Source of the DNA: Acidobacteriota bacterium
Lineage (GTDB): Bacteria > Acidobacteriota > Blastocatellia > Pyrinomonadales > Pyrinomonadaceae
Length of the DNA: 64,000 nt
Assembly (NCBI GenBank): GCA_018269005.1
Contig: JAFDVK010000012.1
Location: 558,001 to 622,000, forward strand
Reading direction: 5' to 3'
Position 1 is the first letter of the stretch. The number at the start of each line of letters is the position of its first letter. Made by a program: the position numbers and the translations under genes. The notes below the pieces were generated by a model, which was given only the letters and a program-made list of their open reading frames with translations, was not told the DNA's origin and searched no databases. This document shows, one piece after another, positions 26,286 through 34,539 of this stretch.

Positions 26286-27344
26286 CTACCGTTGGCGGCC
26301 TTTTTCAAAGTCCCTTACATCCTTGAACGGGTTGTCTCTATCCTCAAAATCCGGGCGGTAGTAATGCGAAGCCGATTCGTATTCCTGCATAAAGCCTTCC
26401 TCCATTCCGAGATCGTCGAGCAGGGAAACGGCCTCGAACCATTCGCCTTCGGAAATGCGGCGAGAGAGCAGGATGTAGCGTTCATCCGTTGCCGCCTTGT
26501 TGGTCGCGTAATATTGGGCCATCAGCGAGATCGCGGTCTTAGCCGATAGTTCGTCGCGTATCCATCGAAGGTTCGCTTCGAGGTCGGCGATATCGTTCGG
26601 CAGAACGAGCAGGCGAATGAGAAGGCCGCGCTTCAAGAGAGGAGAAGATGCGGACGAGGGCGTCCGCGTTCCGAAAACAAGATTGCTGCCCATCTGGCGG
26701 TGCATTTCCTTGATCGCAAGGCGGGCAAAATGGGCATAATCGCGCACTTTTGAATACGTGAATCCGGCGGCCGAATCTGCGTATTTCAGGTCAGGGAGAT
26801 AGATATCGACAAGGCCTTCGAGGAGCGTGAGAACCTCGACGGAATCATATGCGTTCGTGTTGTAAACAACGGGAAGATCAAGGCCTTGCTCGGTCGCAAG
26901 CAGTATGGCGCGTGCCATCTGCGGAGCGAAATGCGTAGGCGAGACAAAGCCGATATTGTGGCAGCCGCGTTGCTCGAGTTCGAGCATCATCTCGGCCAGA
27001 CGCTCGACGGTGATCTCGTTCTTCCGCTGAGTTTTCCACGTCTGCGAGATCTGATAGTTCTGGCAATAAACGCAGCGAAGGTTGCAGTTGCCGAAAAAGA
27101 TATTTCCCGCCCCACGCGTGCCGCTTAGGCAGGGCTCTTCGCCGAAATGCGCCGTATAGCTCGAGACGATCGGCAAACGTCCCGAATAACATGCGGCGAT
27201 CTCATCCTTTAGACGGTCGTTGCCGCAATCTTTAGGGCAGACCGTGCAGGATCCAAGCAAGCGCTCAAGCGCGTGGACCTGGTTCTCGAGTCTGTTCTTG
27301 TTCGAGAGTTTCCGCAACCTTACGCCTGAGTCTGCGTTTTCCAT
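26286..27344 (-). CDS. Radical SAM protein related to pyruvate-formate-lyase activase
   Basis: This is a radical SAM enzyme with CxxxCxxC in GNCNLRCVYCQNYQISQ and extra Cys pairs at the N-terminus (CTVCPKDCG), as in the PflA-like group that includes YfkAB-related proteins. It also has GCHNIGFVSPTHF and VYNTNAYDSVEVL. The role is unknown; AmmeMemoRadiSam-type and glycyl-radical activases are relatives. ATG 27344 overlaps DUF2721 by 80 bases, so a later start such as TTG could be real. About residue 225, the frame includes a GTRTPSSASSP segment that matches an intergenic repeat (bases 26647-26673). Confidence 0.85.
   Translation of the reverse strand: MENADSGVRLRKLSNKNRLENQVHALERLLGSCTVCPKDCGNDRLKDEIAACYSGRLPIVSSYTAHFGEEPCLSGTRGAGNIFFGNCNLRCVYCQNYQISQTWKTQRKNEITVERLAEMMLELEQRGCHNIGFVSPTHFAPQMARAILLATEQGLDLPVVYNTNAYDSVEVLTLLEGLVDIYLPDLKYADSAAGFTYSKVRDYAHFARLAIKEMHRQMGSNLVFGTRTPSSASSPLLKRGLLIRLLVLPNDIADLEANLRWIRDELSAKTAISLMAQYYATNKAATDERYILLSRRISEGEWFEAVSLLDDLGMEEGFMQEYESASHYYRPDFEDRDNPFKDVRDFEKGRQR
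26647..26673. repeat. GCGGACG-palindrome repeat inside the radical SAM gene
   Basis: The 27-nt block GATGCGGACGAGGGCGTCCGC plus GTTCCG recurs at 56047-56073 with one change. Its core CGGACG...CGTCCG is palindromic. It lies within coding DNA and translates as FGTRTPSSAS without breaking the frame. Confidence 0.7.
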
Positions 27345-27915
27345 GAGCGTTGTAAATATACTTGTTGATGATCTCTTTCGGCGCGACGTAGTTGGCAAGC
27401 GTCCACGTAAAATCCATCTCGGCATTTACGGTCGCCGTCGCCATTCTTGTTTCCAAGAGCATCAGGATGCTGCCCCAAAACAGGAATAAAATCCCGACGA
27501 TCCCGACCGGGATCGGCACCCAGCGATATGTATTAAAGAAGGCGGCAGCGGCGATCGTTACGCTCGTCAGCACGAAGAAGCCAAGCCCGTAATAGAAAGT
27601 CACCATCGCCCGCTGAAGAAGACGCGCGCGGCTCGTTACTTTATCGAGGAGGCCAACGACGGTGTCGATGCGGAGTTCATAAAGAGCGATAGCGGATTTG
27701 TCGTCGCTCGTAATAAGGTCGCTCAAGCGTTTCTCGAGTTCGCGAACGCGATCGACCACGCGGCCGAGCCTCGTCGAGGTCGAGAGCACTAGCGAGCCGG
27801 TTGCCGAGATCAGCAACGTCGGCGTGACCATCGCCGTAAGAAACTCGATGGTCGAATTAAGAGCGTCCGGGTTTACGGAAACAAGATCTCCGCCAGCCAT
27901 AAAAGTCGAATCCAA
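27265..27915 (-). CDS. DUF2721 family membrane protein
   Basis: This 216-residue protein has a DUF2721-like layout: an N-terminal helix (FLTAMVTPTLLISATGSLVLS), a charged VDRVRELEKRLSDL region that may form a coiled coil, then two helices (FYYGLGFFVLTSVTIAAAAF and VPIPVGIVGILFLFWGSILML) and a basic tail. The family function is unknown. The C-terminus overlaps the radical SAM gene's chosen start by 80 bases, which is unusual and hints that one boundary is misplaced. Confidence 0.8.
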   Translation of the reverse strand: MDSTFMAGGDLVSVNPDALNSTIEFLTAMVTPTLLISATGSLVLSTSTRLGRVVDRVRELEKRLSDLITSDDKSAIALYELRIDTVVGLLDKVTSRARLLQRAMVTFYYGLGFFVLTSVTIAAAAFFNTYRWVPIPVGIVGILFLFWGSILMLLETRMATATVNAEMDFTWTLANYVAPKEIINKYIYNAHGKRRLRRKVAETLEQEQTREPGPRA

Positions 27916-27968
27916 AATGTTAGTCGTGTCGCATCACAAGCGCAAATCTCGCGCGATCCGATGTCAGG

Positions 27969-28517
27969 CTAGGCCGCTGAGTGCCGTGCGTTATGAGTTC
28001 GAAGACGGAGCGAGAGAGCGACCATCGTTACTCCGAACAGAACGGCATAAATACCAATGATGAATCCGACGGCGAAGGCTCCGCCAATCGGGTCTGCTGC
28101 GACCAGTACGCCGAAAAGGATCGAAAATATGCCGCCAAGGATCATCCAGAATTCGCCAACGATGAGCTTCCGCAACTGGATCGCGGTTACGATCTTGAAA
28201 ACGCCGCTGACGAATGCCCAGATCGCGATGATGAGGATCATTGCCTGTGCCATCGACGCAGGTTGTATCAGCGTGATGAGGCCGACAACGATGCCGAGCA
28301 GGCCTTCAAGAATGATCCACCACCAATTCTCGGTCCTCGCCTCTGATCTAAAGGCTGAGATGAGGGCAAAGATGCCGTCAACCAACGCGAAAGCTCCGAA
28401 GATCAGCACAAGTGACAGAAATGCAGAAGCCGGGAAAGATATCGCAGCTATGCCAAAGACAAGTGCAAAGACACCGCGGAGCAAGAATACCCACCAATTT
28501 CTCGCTAAGAACATCAT
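27969..28517 (-). CDS. HdeD family membrane protein
   Basis: Six hydrophobic helices with HdeD-type repeats: NWWVFLLRGVFALVFGIAAISFP, FGAFALVDGIFALISAFR, WWWIILEGLLGIVVGLITLIQP, and FWMILGGIFSILFGVLVAADP. In E. coli HdeD takes part in acid resistance at high cell density, but the many other homologues have no known role. Length 182 matches the family. It is transcribed alone, with 53 bases between it and DUF2721. Confidence 0.92.
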   Translation of the reverse strand: MMFLARNWWVFLLRGVFALVFGIAAISFPASAFLSLVLIFGAFALVDGIFALISAFRSEARTENWWWIILEGLLGIVVGLITLIQPASMAQAMILIIAIWAFVSGVFKIVTAIQLRKLIVGEFWMILGGIFSILFGVLVAADPIGGAFAVGFIIGIYAVLFGVTMVALSLRLRTHNARHSAA

Positions 28518-28582
28518 AAGACGCCTCCCGATCAGTATTTGTTATTTCAAGGATGAGTATAGCTGAAAATTCTGCGGGACAG

Positions 28583-28912
28583 TTAGGAGTTTTTTGCCTT
28601 TTCGATACGGGCAAATTCCCGAGACATGCGGCCTGTTAGCATCAGCCATATCATCTTAAAATCACTGATAAATGACCAAAGAGGGTATTTGAAGGTCGCC
28701 GGGCGGTTCTTTTCAACAAAGAAGTGTGCCGACCAAGCGAACGCATAGCCGACAACGAAGAAAAGCGGAAAGTAATACCATCGGCCGGTTGCGACAAAAT
28801 AAACGAGGAGAGCGATGCCAAGCATCGTACCGGCGAAATGCAGCAAACGTGTTAGCGGCTTACTGTGTTCCGAAAGGTAAGACTCCCAAAACTCTGCGTA
28901 TGTCTTGATCAT
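28583..28912 (-). CDS. DUF962/Mpo1-like membrane protein
   Basis: MIKTYAEFWESYLSEHSKPLTRLLHFAGT is the N-terminal DUF962 signature. It is followed by two hydrophobic hairpins (MLGIALLVYFVATGRWYYFPLFFVVGYAFAWSAHF) and the basic FKYPLWSFISDFKMIW strand. Yeast Mpo1 is a dioxygenase that shortens 2-hydroxy fatty acids, and bacterial members are unstudied. I chose the internal ATG at 28912, because it leaves only 4 bases after the upstream stop and starts exactly at the conserved sequence; a longer start at 28969 is unlikely. Confidence 0.85.
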   Translation of the reverse strand: MIKTYAEFWESYLSEHSKPLTRLLHFAGTMLGIALLVYFVATGRWYYFPLFFVVGYAFAWSAHFFVEKNRPATFKYPLWSFISDFKMIWLMLTGRMSREFARIEKAKNS

Positions 28913-28916
28913 TGCC

Positions 28917-30011
28917 TTATTCTGCAAAAAGCTGTTCGATCGGCTTGCCTGCCTTTGGATTCTGCTCACTATAATCCAAGTTCAAGTAGCGGCAAAGCGT
29001 TGCCGGTACCTGGTTAAGATAGATGGTCCGGGCGTCTTTCCACTCGCCGCGAAGCTTCACATCGGGCGAAAAGAATGCCATCCAGATATTCTGAGCTTCC
29101 GCAACATCTGCCCCGTGGTCGTGCCAATCGTTTGCGGTCTTTCCACGGCCATGGTCGGTGGTGATGATGATCGCCGTTTTGCCCTTGTATGCCGGATCAT
29201 TTTGCACGAGATCCAATATCTCCTTGAGAAAGCGGTCGGTCATATTCAATGTTTGGAGGACGCGCTCGTAATTCTTTTCGTGTGCCCAATCATCCGATTC
29301 GTCAAACCCGATGTGGATGACGCGCGGATGGTGCTGCCTCATATGCGAGAGCGCAAATCGAAAGGTGTAATAGTCGAATCGAGCACCATTCCATGCAGGA
29401 AGCGTCGCCGATTGAGCACGGCTCAAAGCAGCGATCTCTCTGTCGGAGCTCTCGTACGGCATAAAGCCTGCATTGATCAAAAACGATCCTGGATTGTTGG
29501 TCGAGATTCTTTCGAAGGCATCCCAAGATGAAAAGTCTGCGACCTGATCTTTATTCAACTTCAGCTTCTTTTGCAGAAAATCGAGCACCGAAGGGTAAGG
29601 ATTTTGCGGGTGGCTGTTGCTCTTTATCACATCGTCGTGAGCCTCGCCCGTAAGCATCTCCGAATAGCCTGGATACGAGAAGAAGAGCTGATTCGTCGTC
29701 TGCACGGAGCTGTGCAGCTCACGGTTGCCCGCGATCGAACCTTGCGAGACGAGCATGGTCTTCCAGAAGAATGGCATCAGCTTCTCGCGGCGATCTTTTG
29801 GGGTTTCGGCCCAAAAACGTTTGTAGGCCCACGTCTTCTGATAATTTTTGTTCGTCGAAGCAAAGATCTCCTGATCGAGACCGCCGAAGATCTCTTGCGT
29901 ACGTGCTCCGTCCAAGGTGATAAGGATCACGTTCCGGGTCCGCTGCTGTGCGTAGAGCGAACCGGCAGCTGCGCATATGGCGAGAAAGACGGCGACGATG
30001 GATCTTTGCAT
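28917..30011 (-). CDS. Secreted alkaline-phosphatase-superfamily protein
   Basis: A signal peptide (1-21) leads into an alkaline phosphatase/sulfatase fold. Metal ligands can be placed at Asp34 (ILITLDGARTQEI), in IGFDESDDWAHEK and in TTDHGRGKTAND, with a nucleophile Ser/Thr candidate in FSYPGYSEMLTG. The family cleaves phosphate or sulfate mono- and diesters, and the substrate is not clear. It is 364 residues and stands upstream of the DUF962 gene with a 4-base gap. Confidence 0.83.
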   Translation of the reverse strand: MQRSIVAVFLAICAAAGSLYAQQRTRNVILITLDGARTQEIFGGLDQEIFASTNKNYQKTWAYKRFWAETPKDRREKLMPFFWKTMLVSQGSIAGNRELHSSVQTTNQLFFSYPGYSEMLTGEAHDDVIKSNSHPQNPYPSVLDFLQKKLKLNKDQVADFSSWDAFERISTNNPGSFLINAGFMPYESSDREIAALSRAQSATLPAWNGARFDYYTFRFALSHMRQHHPRVIHIGFDESDDWAHEKNYERVLQTLNMTDRFLKEILDLVQNDPAYKGKTAIIITTDHGRGKTANDWHDHGADVAEAQNIWMAFFSPDVKLRGEWKDARTIYLNQVPATLCRYLNLDYSEQNPKAGKPIEQLFAE

Positions 30012-30172
30012 ACAAGCCTCTCGGAAAGCGTCTAATGGCCGTGGAATCTCGGCCTAAGGTTCGAATGTCTTGGTCTCGGAGACTAGATTATCACGGAGTT
30101 GATCGACAGGCATCTCTTGGTTCGCGACCGGCATCAATTGACCAATAGTCGTTCCCGCAGAGAGGTAAAGAT

Positions 30173-30712
30173 ATGAGAAAACATGTCCTTTTCGCAGCCA
30201 TTCTACTCGCCGCATTTGCGATCGCCGTCAACGCACAACAGGCGAGCGGGCTCTATAACCCGTCGATAGATATGGACGGCTTTCTGAAGGTATCACAGGA
30301 CGCCGCAAAGCACCGCTCGACGCGGCGGCTGACAGAAGAGCAGTTCATTGCCGCGAGCAAAGAACCGGGCGCTGTGATCCTTGATGCCCGGAGCAGCGAA
30401 AAATTCGACGAACTGCATATTGCGGGAGCGATAAACTTGAGCTTTCCCGACATCACGGTCGAAAGTCTCGCGAAAGATCTGCCCGACAAGGCGACCAAGA
30501 TCTTGATCTATTGCAACAATAACTTCGAGAACGAGCCGAGCGCGTTCCCGACCAAGGTCGCACCCGCGTCGCTCAATCTCTCAACGTACATCTCGCTCTA
30601 CACCTACGGCTACCGGAACGTTTACGAGCTCGGCCCGCTTCTTAACGCAAAGACGACGAGGCTGAAACTGATTTCTTCGAAGGATGAAGCGAAGAGAGTC
30701 GGCGTTCGCTGA
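30173..30712 (+). CDS. Exported rhodanese-domain protein
   Basis: A signal peptide (1-21, NAQQ) is followed by one rhodanese domain: AVILDARSSEKFDELHIAGAINLSFPDI and the active-site loop ILIYCNNNFENEP with Cys in the usual position. The loop after the Cys is longer than in simple sulfurtransferases. Rhodaneses pass sulfane sulfur; an exported one may work on periplasmic thiols or just bind substrate. Its promoter is not obvious, and it is divergent from the phosphatase gene. Confidence 0.88.
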   Translation: MRKHVLFAAILLAAFAIAVNAQQASGLYNPSIDMDGFLKVSQDAAKHRSTRRLTEEQFIAASKEPGAVILDARSSEKFDELHIAGAINLSFPDITVESLAKDLPDKATKILIYCNNNFENEPSAFPTKVAPASLNLSTYISLYTYGYRNVYELGPLLNAKTTRLKLISSKDEAKRVGVR

Positions 30713-30741
30713 GTCGCCGGCTCAGGAAGATCTGTGGGCGT

Positions 30742-31125
30742 TCAACCGGCCCGGATGATTTCGGCGACGCCGATGCCGACGAGCGCAGAGACGACCTTTA
30801 GGAAAGCTCCCAAAACGGAGCCTACAACAGTAGAAAGGAGAGCGGCAGGAACCGAGCCGCGGCTCCGCTTCACTAGACGACCGGTCAGCAAGAAACCGAC
30901 CGCCGCCATCGACATAGTGACGATCAAGGCCAAGATCACAAACGCCCCAAGCCCGTAACTCGCCACCCGTTCGCTATAACCGTTCATCGCGACCAGGAGA
31001 AAAAAGAACACGAGCACACCGACGACCGCGTTGATTCCCGCAATAATGATCGCTGCAATGATCTTCGGTGTCATTCTACTTACCGTGTTTTTTCGCTCGC
31101 TGGCAGGCACCGAGTCTTCTGCCAA
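30742..31125 (-). CDS. Membrane protein of unknown function (127 aa)
   Basis: Three predicted helices (about 20-46, 56-80 and 95-125) with Gly/Ala/Val-rich sequence and a charged N-terminus. No family is recognised. It faces the rhodanese gene tail to tail and precedes another unknown membrane protein on the same strand with a 21-base gap, so the two may be co-expressed. Confidence 0.6.
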   Translation of the reverse strand: MAEDSVPASERKNTVSRMTPKIIAAIIIAGINAVVGVLVFFFLLVAMNGYSERVASYGLGAFVILALIVTMSMAAVGFLLTGRLVKRSRGSVPAALLSTVVGSVLGAFLKVVSALVGIGVAEIIRAG

Positions 31126-31146
31126 GGGCCTAAGGATTAAAACCCG

Positions 31147-31650
31147 CTAAGACAAGTGGATGCCACTATCAGTTACTCTGGTTTGCCAAGCGGCAAACGT
31201 AAGCGACGAAACCCCCACCGAGAGAGCACTTATTACACAGCATGCAAACAAAGCCGAAAGCATCACCGAGGCGAAGCTTGGCGGTTCGAGGAGAAATGGA
31301 TCGCCTGCTGAGTATCGTGATTGCGCGACCCAGTAGAGGTAACACCAACTCGAAACTGTGAAAAAGACGGCTGAACCTATCGGTATGAGAAGGTATGATG
31401 GCACAAACCGCATGAAAAAGGATCTCAGAAGGTAAGCGACCGCTGCAACAATGACCGCTGCCGTTATGCACCACACTGAAGTGTAAAGAAGATCAGAGTT
31501 AGCGAAAGATGCTCCGTGGGAATAATGATCGACCGTCGAGAAAAACTGCCAAAAATAGAACATGACCGCAAGGATCATTACCCCGCAACTCGATACGGCG
31601 ACAACCACTACACCGTCGATCGAGTATGATCCATTGGCGCTTATATCCAC
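31147..31650 (-). CDS. Membrane protein of unknown function (167 aa)
   Basis: Four hydrophobic helices (about 14-36, 55-75, 88-106 and 126-147). Several Cys residues and aromatic-rich links give no family signal to me. It lies between the neighbouring small membrane protein gene and the PIN-domain toxin gene. The frame is uninterrupted and the composition fits neighbouring genes. Confidence 0.55.
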   Translation of the reverse strand: MDISANGSYSIDGVVVVAVSSCGVMILAVMFYFWQFFSTVDHYSHGASFANSDLLYTSVWCITAAVIVAAVAYLLRSFFMRFVPSYLLIPIGSAVFFTVSSWCYLYWVAQSRYSAGDPFLLEPPSFASVMLSALFACCVISALSVGVSSLTFAAWQTRVTDSGIHLS

Positions 31651-31693
31651 TATTTGCGATTCCTAAGAGCGATGTTCCATCTTATCCTACTGA

Positions 31694-32095
31694 TCATTTC
31701 CATAGCAGCTTCAAGCCGTATTTCTTGAACCGAGCAAATTCGGCATCACCGCTCACCAGCGTGAGCCTACGCGATATCGCCTGCCAAATAAGCAACCGGT
31801 CAAAAGGGTCGGAATGGGTGTTTTCGGCAAGCTCACCCATTGTCGCGGTTTCGTCAGGTAGAATTCCGATCGGCACAAAACCCATGTCAACTGCACGCAA
31901 AGGCAGTTCGCCTGGCCTTACCTTACCTATATCCAATTTCCCGGCTCTGACCTTGATAGCGATCTCCCAAAATGTAGCGGCACTGACAAATACCTCGTTA
32001 TCGGTATCTCTGATGGTTTCGGCAACTGTATTTGGCAAACGCCTCGATTCGCCGGTTACCCAGAGAAAAATATGGGTATCAAGGAGCAATTTCAT
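31694..32095 (-). CDS. vapC: PIN-domain toxin (VapC-like)
   Basis: This is a 133-residue PIN-domain ribonuclease with the four acidic positions: LLLDTHIFLW (Asp6), SAATFWEIAIK, the C-terminal SDPFDRLLIWQA and LVSGDAEFA. VapC-type toxins cut tRNA or rRNA and pair with a small DNA-binding antitoxin. The Phd-type partner gene lies directly upstream with a 4-base overlap (ATGA). No other genes separate the pair. Confidence 0.9.
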   Translation of the reverse strand: MKLLLDTHIFLWVTGESRRLPNTVAETIRDTDNEVFVSAATFWEIAIKVRAGKLDIGKVRPGELPLRAVDMGFVPIGILPDETATMGELAENTHSDPFDRLLIWQAISRRLTLVSGDAEFARFKKYGLKLLWK

Positions 32096-32346
32096 ATCTT
32101 GAGGTTAATTAACTCCTCATCCGTCATTTTGAAATCGTCCGAATATACGACTTTCATCTTGCCATCGAGAATGCCGAGTTTGCGTTTCTTTTTCTTCGAC
32201 TTAGATTTGTTATCGCTGATAGGCACGAGACGGGCGACCGGCTTCTTCTTTTTTCCATAGACGATCTCTATCGTTTCGCCCTGCTGCACCTTTTCAAGCA
32301 CCTCAGAAAATTGAGCTTTTAATTCGCCAACTGGAAGACTCTTCAT
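32092..32346 (-). CDS. Phd/YefM-family antitoxin
   Basis: The 84-residue protein begins with the Phd fold: SLPVGELKAQFSEVLEKVQQGETIEIVYGKKKKPVARLVPI. The tail is very basic (Lys-rich, KSKSKKKKRKLG) and then acidic, as in antitoxins that unfold when free. It pairs with the PIN toxin by a 4-base overlap. It differs from classic VapB (AbrB-like) and so forms a Phd-PIN combination, a common variation. Confidence 0.88.
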   Translation of the reverse strand: MKSLPVGELKAQFSEVLEKVQQGETIEIVYGKKKKPVARLVPISDNKSKSKKKKRKLGILDGKMKVVYSDDFKMTDEELINLKI

Positions 32347-32474
32347 TCTTCGATTCTACACCGTTCGTGACAAGTTGACAAGAAAAAGCTGATTCCTATC
32401 TCGAGGATCTGAAGCTCTTCCTCATCAAACTGCATTTTGTTCTTTTCCATGACAGATACTCACTCGTTTGAAGG

Positions 32475-33668
32475 TCAATCCGCGAAGGCGACGGTGAGTT
32501 GTTTGAGTTTCATTGAGTCGCTTTTGTCGATAGCGTCGATATCGTCGCGGTTGACATGGTTGTAGAGGATGTCGCGTTGTTGGGGCGTGTAGCCGGCTTC
32601 GCGGATCTGGTAGCGGAGTTCTTTCTCGTTGGCGTCGGTGTTCGCGCCGGCGGCCGAGACGACATTTTCCTCGATCATTATCGAGCCCATATCGTCTGCA
32701 CCGAAGCGAAGTGCGGCCTGCCCGATCTTCAGTCCTTGGGTGAGCCATGACGCCTGTATGTGCTGAATATTGTCGAGGAAAAGCCGTGAGACAGCGAGCA
32801 TCGTGAGGTAATCGATGCCGGTCGGTTCTTCTGTGATCTTGCGTCCGAGGGCCGTGTTCTCGCGTTGGAACGTCCACGGGATGAACGCTGTGAATTGCCC
32901 GCCAACGCCCGTCTCATTGACGCGTGCGAGAGATTCGTCCTGCAGCCGGCGCACGAGATCGAGGTGCCGCACGCGGTGCTCGATGCGATCGCCGATGCCG
33001 AACATCATCGTCGCGGTCGAGATCAGTCCGGCTTTGTGAACGGCACGCATTACATCGAGCCATTCCTGCGTGGTGCATTTGGTCGAAACACGCTTTCGCA
33101 CTTCGTCATCGAGTATCTCCGCTCCACCGCCGGGAAGCGAATTCAACCCCGCGGCCTTCAAGCGTTCAACGATCGTGTCGTAATCGAGCTTCGATATGAG
33201 CGAAATATTGTGTATCTCGGGCGGCGAAAAGCAGTGGAGCTGGAACTGCGGATACTTTGCGTGCAGCGTGCGAAGAAGGTCTTCGTACCACTCGATATTG
33301 AAGTCGGGGTGAAGCCCGCCCTGCATCAGAACGCCCGTGCCGCCGAGTTCGATCGTCTCTTCGATACGCTTCTCGATCTCTTCCATCGAATGGACGTACG
33401 TGTCGGGTTTTCCCGGCCTTCTGTAGAAGGCGCAGAAAGTGCAGACGACGTTGCAGACGTTCGTATAGTTGATATTGCGGTCGATGATGTACGTTACGAC
33501 CTCATTACCGTTCTTGCGTTGGCGGATCTCGTCGGCCGCGAGGCCGATACGCAGAATGTCTTTCGATTCGAGAAGCGCGGTGCAATCGTCGGTCGAAAGG
33601 CGTTCGCCCGCGAGGGCTTTGTCCAGGATTGGCTGTATTGAAGATTTCACGCAATCTGATTTTACCAA
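32475..33668 (-). CDS. mqnC: Cyclic dehypoxanthinyl futalosine synthase MqnC
   Basis: MqnC is a radical SAM enzyme of the futalosine menaquinone pathway; it forms cyclic dehypoxanthinylfutalosine. The 397-residue protein carries the radical SAM motif VCNVVCTFCAF (Cys72, Cys76, Cys79). Other conserved segments are HCFSPPEIHNIS, LNSLPGGGAEILDDEVR and QASWLTQGLKIGQAALRFGADDMGS. Together with mqnA 900 bases away it supports menaquinone synthesis by this route. MqnB, MqnD and MqnE are not in the window. Confidence 0.95.
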   Translation of the reverse strand: MVKSDCVKSSIQPILDKALAGERLSTDDCTALLESKDILRIGLAADEIRQRKNGNEVVTYIIDRNINYTNVCNVVCTFCAFYRRPGKPDTYVHSMEEIEKRIEETIELGGTGVLMQGGLHPDFNIEWYEDLLRTLHAKYPQFQLHCFSPPEIHNISLISKLDYDTIVERLKAAGLNSLPGGGAEILDDEVRKRVSTKCTTQEWLDVMRAVHKAGLISTATMMFGIGDRIEHRVRHLDLVRRLQDESLARVNETGVGGQFTAFIPWTFQRENTALGRKITEEPTGIDYLTMLAVSRLFLDNIQHIQASWLTQGLKIGQAALRFGADDMGSIMIEENVVSAAGANTDANEKELRYQIREAGYTPQQRDILYNHVNRDDIDAIDKSDSMKLKQLTVAFAD

Positions 33669-33682
33669 AGAATTTGAAAATA

Positions 33683-33716
33683 CAGCTTACAGCTATAAGC
33701 TGATAGCTGTAAGCTG
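33683..33716. repeat. Perfect hairpin in the mqnC/YdeI divergent gap
   Basis: The 14-base arm CAGCTTACAGCTAT (33683-33696), loop AAGCTG, and perfect inverse partner (33703-33716) sit between the divergent starts of mqnC (33668) and the YdeI-like gene (33724). It may be a REP-type element or an operator. Confidence 0.6.
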
Positions 33717-33723
33717 CTTTTTA

Positions 33724-34239
33724 ATGCCAAAGATGATCAAAATAAAAGCTCTGTTGGATCATGCCCCCGAGACATCGGGTTGGCACTTCCTCGTAATCGA
33801 GAAGCGAGTGGCCGACAAGCTTTCGTTCAAGGATCAGTACAAACGTGTGGTCTGCACGATCAACGGCGGCGAGCCGTTCCAATGTGCCCTGTTGCCGTCA
33901 CGGGGTAAGTTCTACATCATTGTCAATAAGAAGAAGCGTGAGGCGCTCGGCATCGTCGCCGGCGACACCGTCAAGGTCAACCTCGCGATCGACGAAAGTC
34001 GATACGGTCTGCCGATGCCGGAGGAATTTCGCGAGGTACTCGACCAGGATCCCGACGGCGACAAACTCTTTCACACGCTCACGCCCGGCAAACAGCGCTC
34101 GATCCTTTACTACCTCGGCAACATCAAGGACATCGACCAGCGAATTCACTACGCACTCTTGATCGTCGATCACATAAAAGAACACGGCAAGGTCATCGAT
34201 AAGCTCTTGTATCAGGAACTAAAGCGGCCACACCGGTGA
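33724..34239 (+). CDS. DUF1905 + YdeI/OmdA-like protein
   Basis: Start is ATG 33724 (MPKMIKIKALLDH). A DUF1905 beta-barrel domain (GWHFLVIEKRVADKLSF, VVCTINGGEPFQCALLPSRGKFYIIVNKK, GDTVKVNLAIDES) occupies residues 1-100. A helical YdeI/OmdA-type domain (LTPGKQRSILYYLGNIKDIDQRI) follows. Members have been linked to bacteriocin resistance, but biochemical function is unknown. Length 171 fits. Upstream of this ATG the frame runs through mqnC's antisense and is not coding. Confidence 0.85.
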   Translation: MPKMIKIKALLDHAPETSGWHFLVIEKRVADKLSFKDQYKRVVCTINGGEPFQCALLPSRGKFYIIVNKKKREALGIVAGDTVKVNLAIDESRYGLPMPEEFREVLDQDPDGDKLFHTLTPGKQRSILYYLGNIKDIDQRIHYALLIVDHIKEHGKVIDKLLYQELKRPHR

Positions 34240-34272
34240 GCCGCCGGCCAACGGCCAGTCAGATCGCTCATC

Positions 34273-34512
34273 TTATTTTTTTGAAGTGGGAGAGTTGTTA
34301 TCGGTCTTCCACAAGAGGAACAAGAGCGGAAAAAAAATGAGCGTGCCAATAAAGAATGCCAGAATGGCTTGCCATTCGGTCGGCGCTTCAGTGCCGTTGG
34401 CCCCGAAGTGCGTCCCGAATAGGCGATTTATCACGGATTCGATAAAACCAAGTCCACACCCTAGAGCCAAACCGAGAACGAGTAAATTGAGCAGACCTCG
34501 AAGCCAATACAC
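34273..34512 (-). CDS. Small two-helix membrane protein
   Basis: A 79-residue frame with two hydrophobic helices (about 4-25 and 47-67) and a polar C-terminus. It starts 27 bases after the mqnA stop on the same strand and faces the YdeI-like gene. No family is recognised. Co-expression with mqnA is possible. Confidence 0.55.
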   Translation of the reverse strand: MYWLRGLLNLLVLGLALGCGLGFIESVINRLFGTHFGANGTEAPTEWQAILAFFIGTLIFFPLLFLLWKTDNNSPTSKK

Positions 34513-34539
34513 CCTAGACGCCTCCTCGACTAAATGTCT

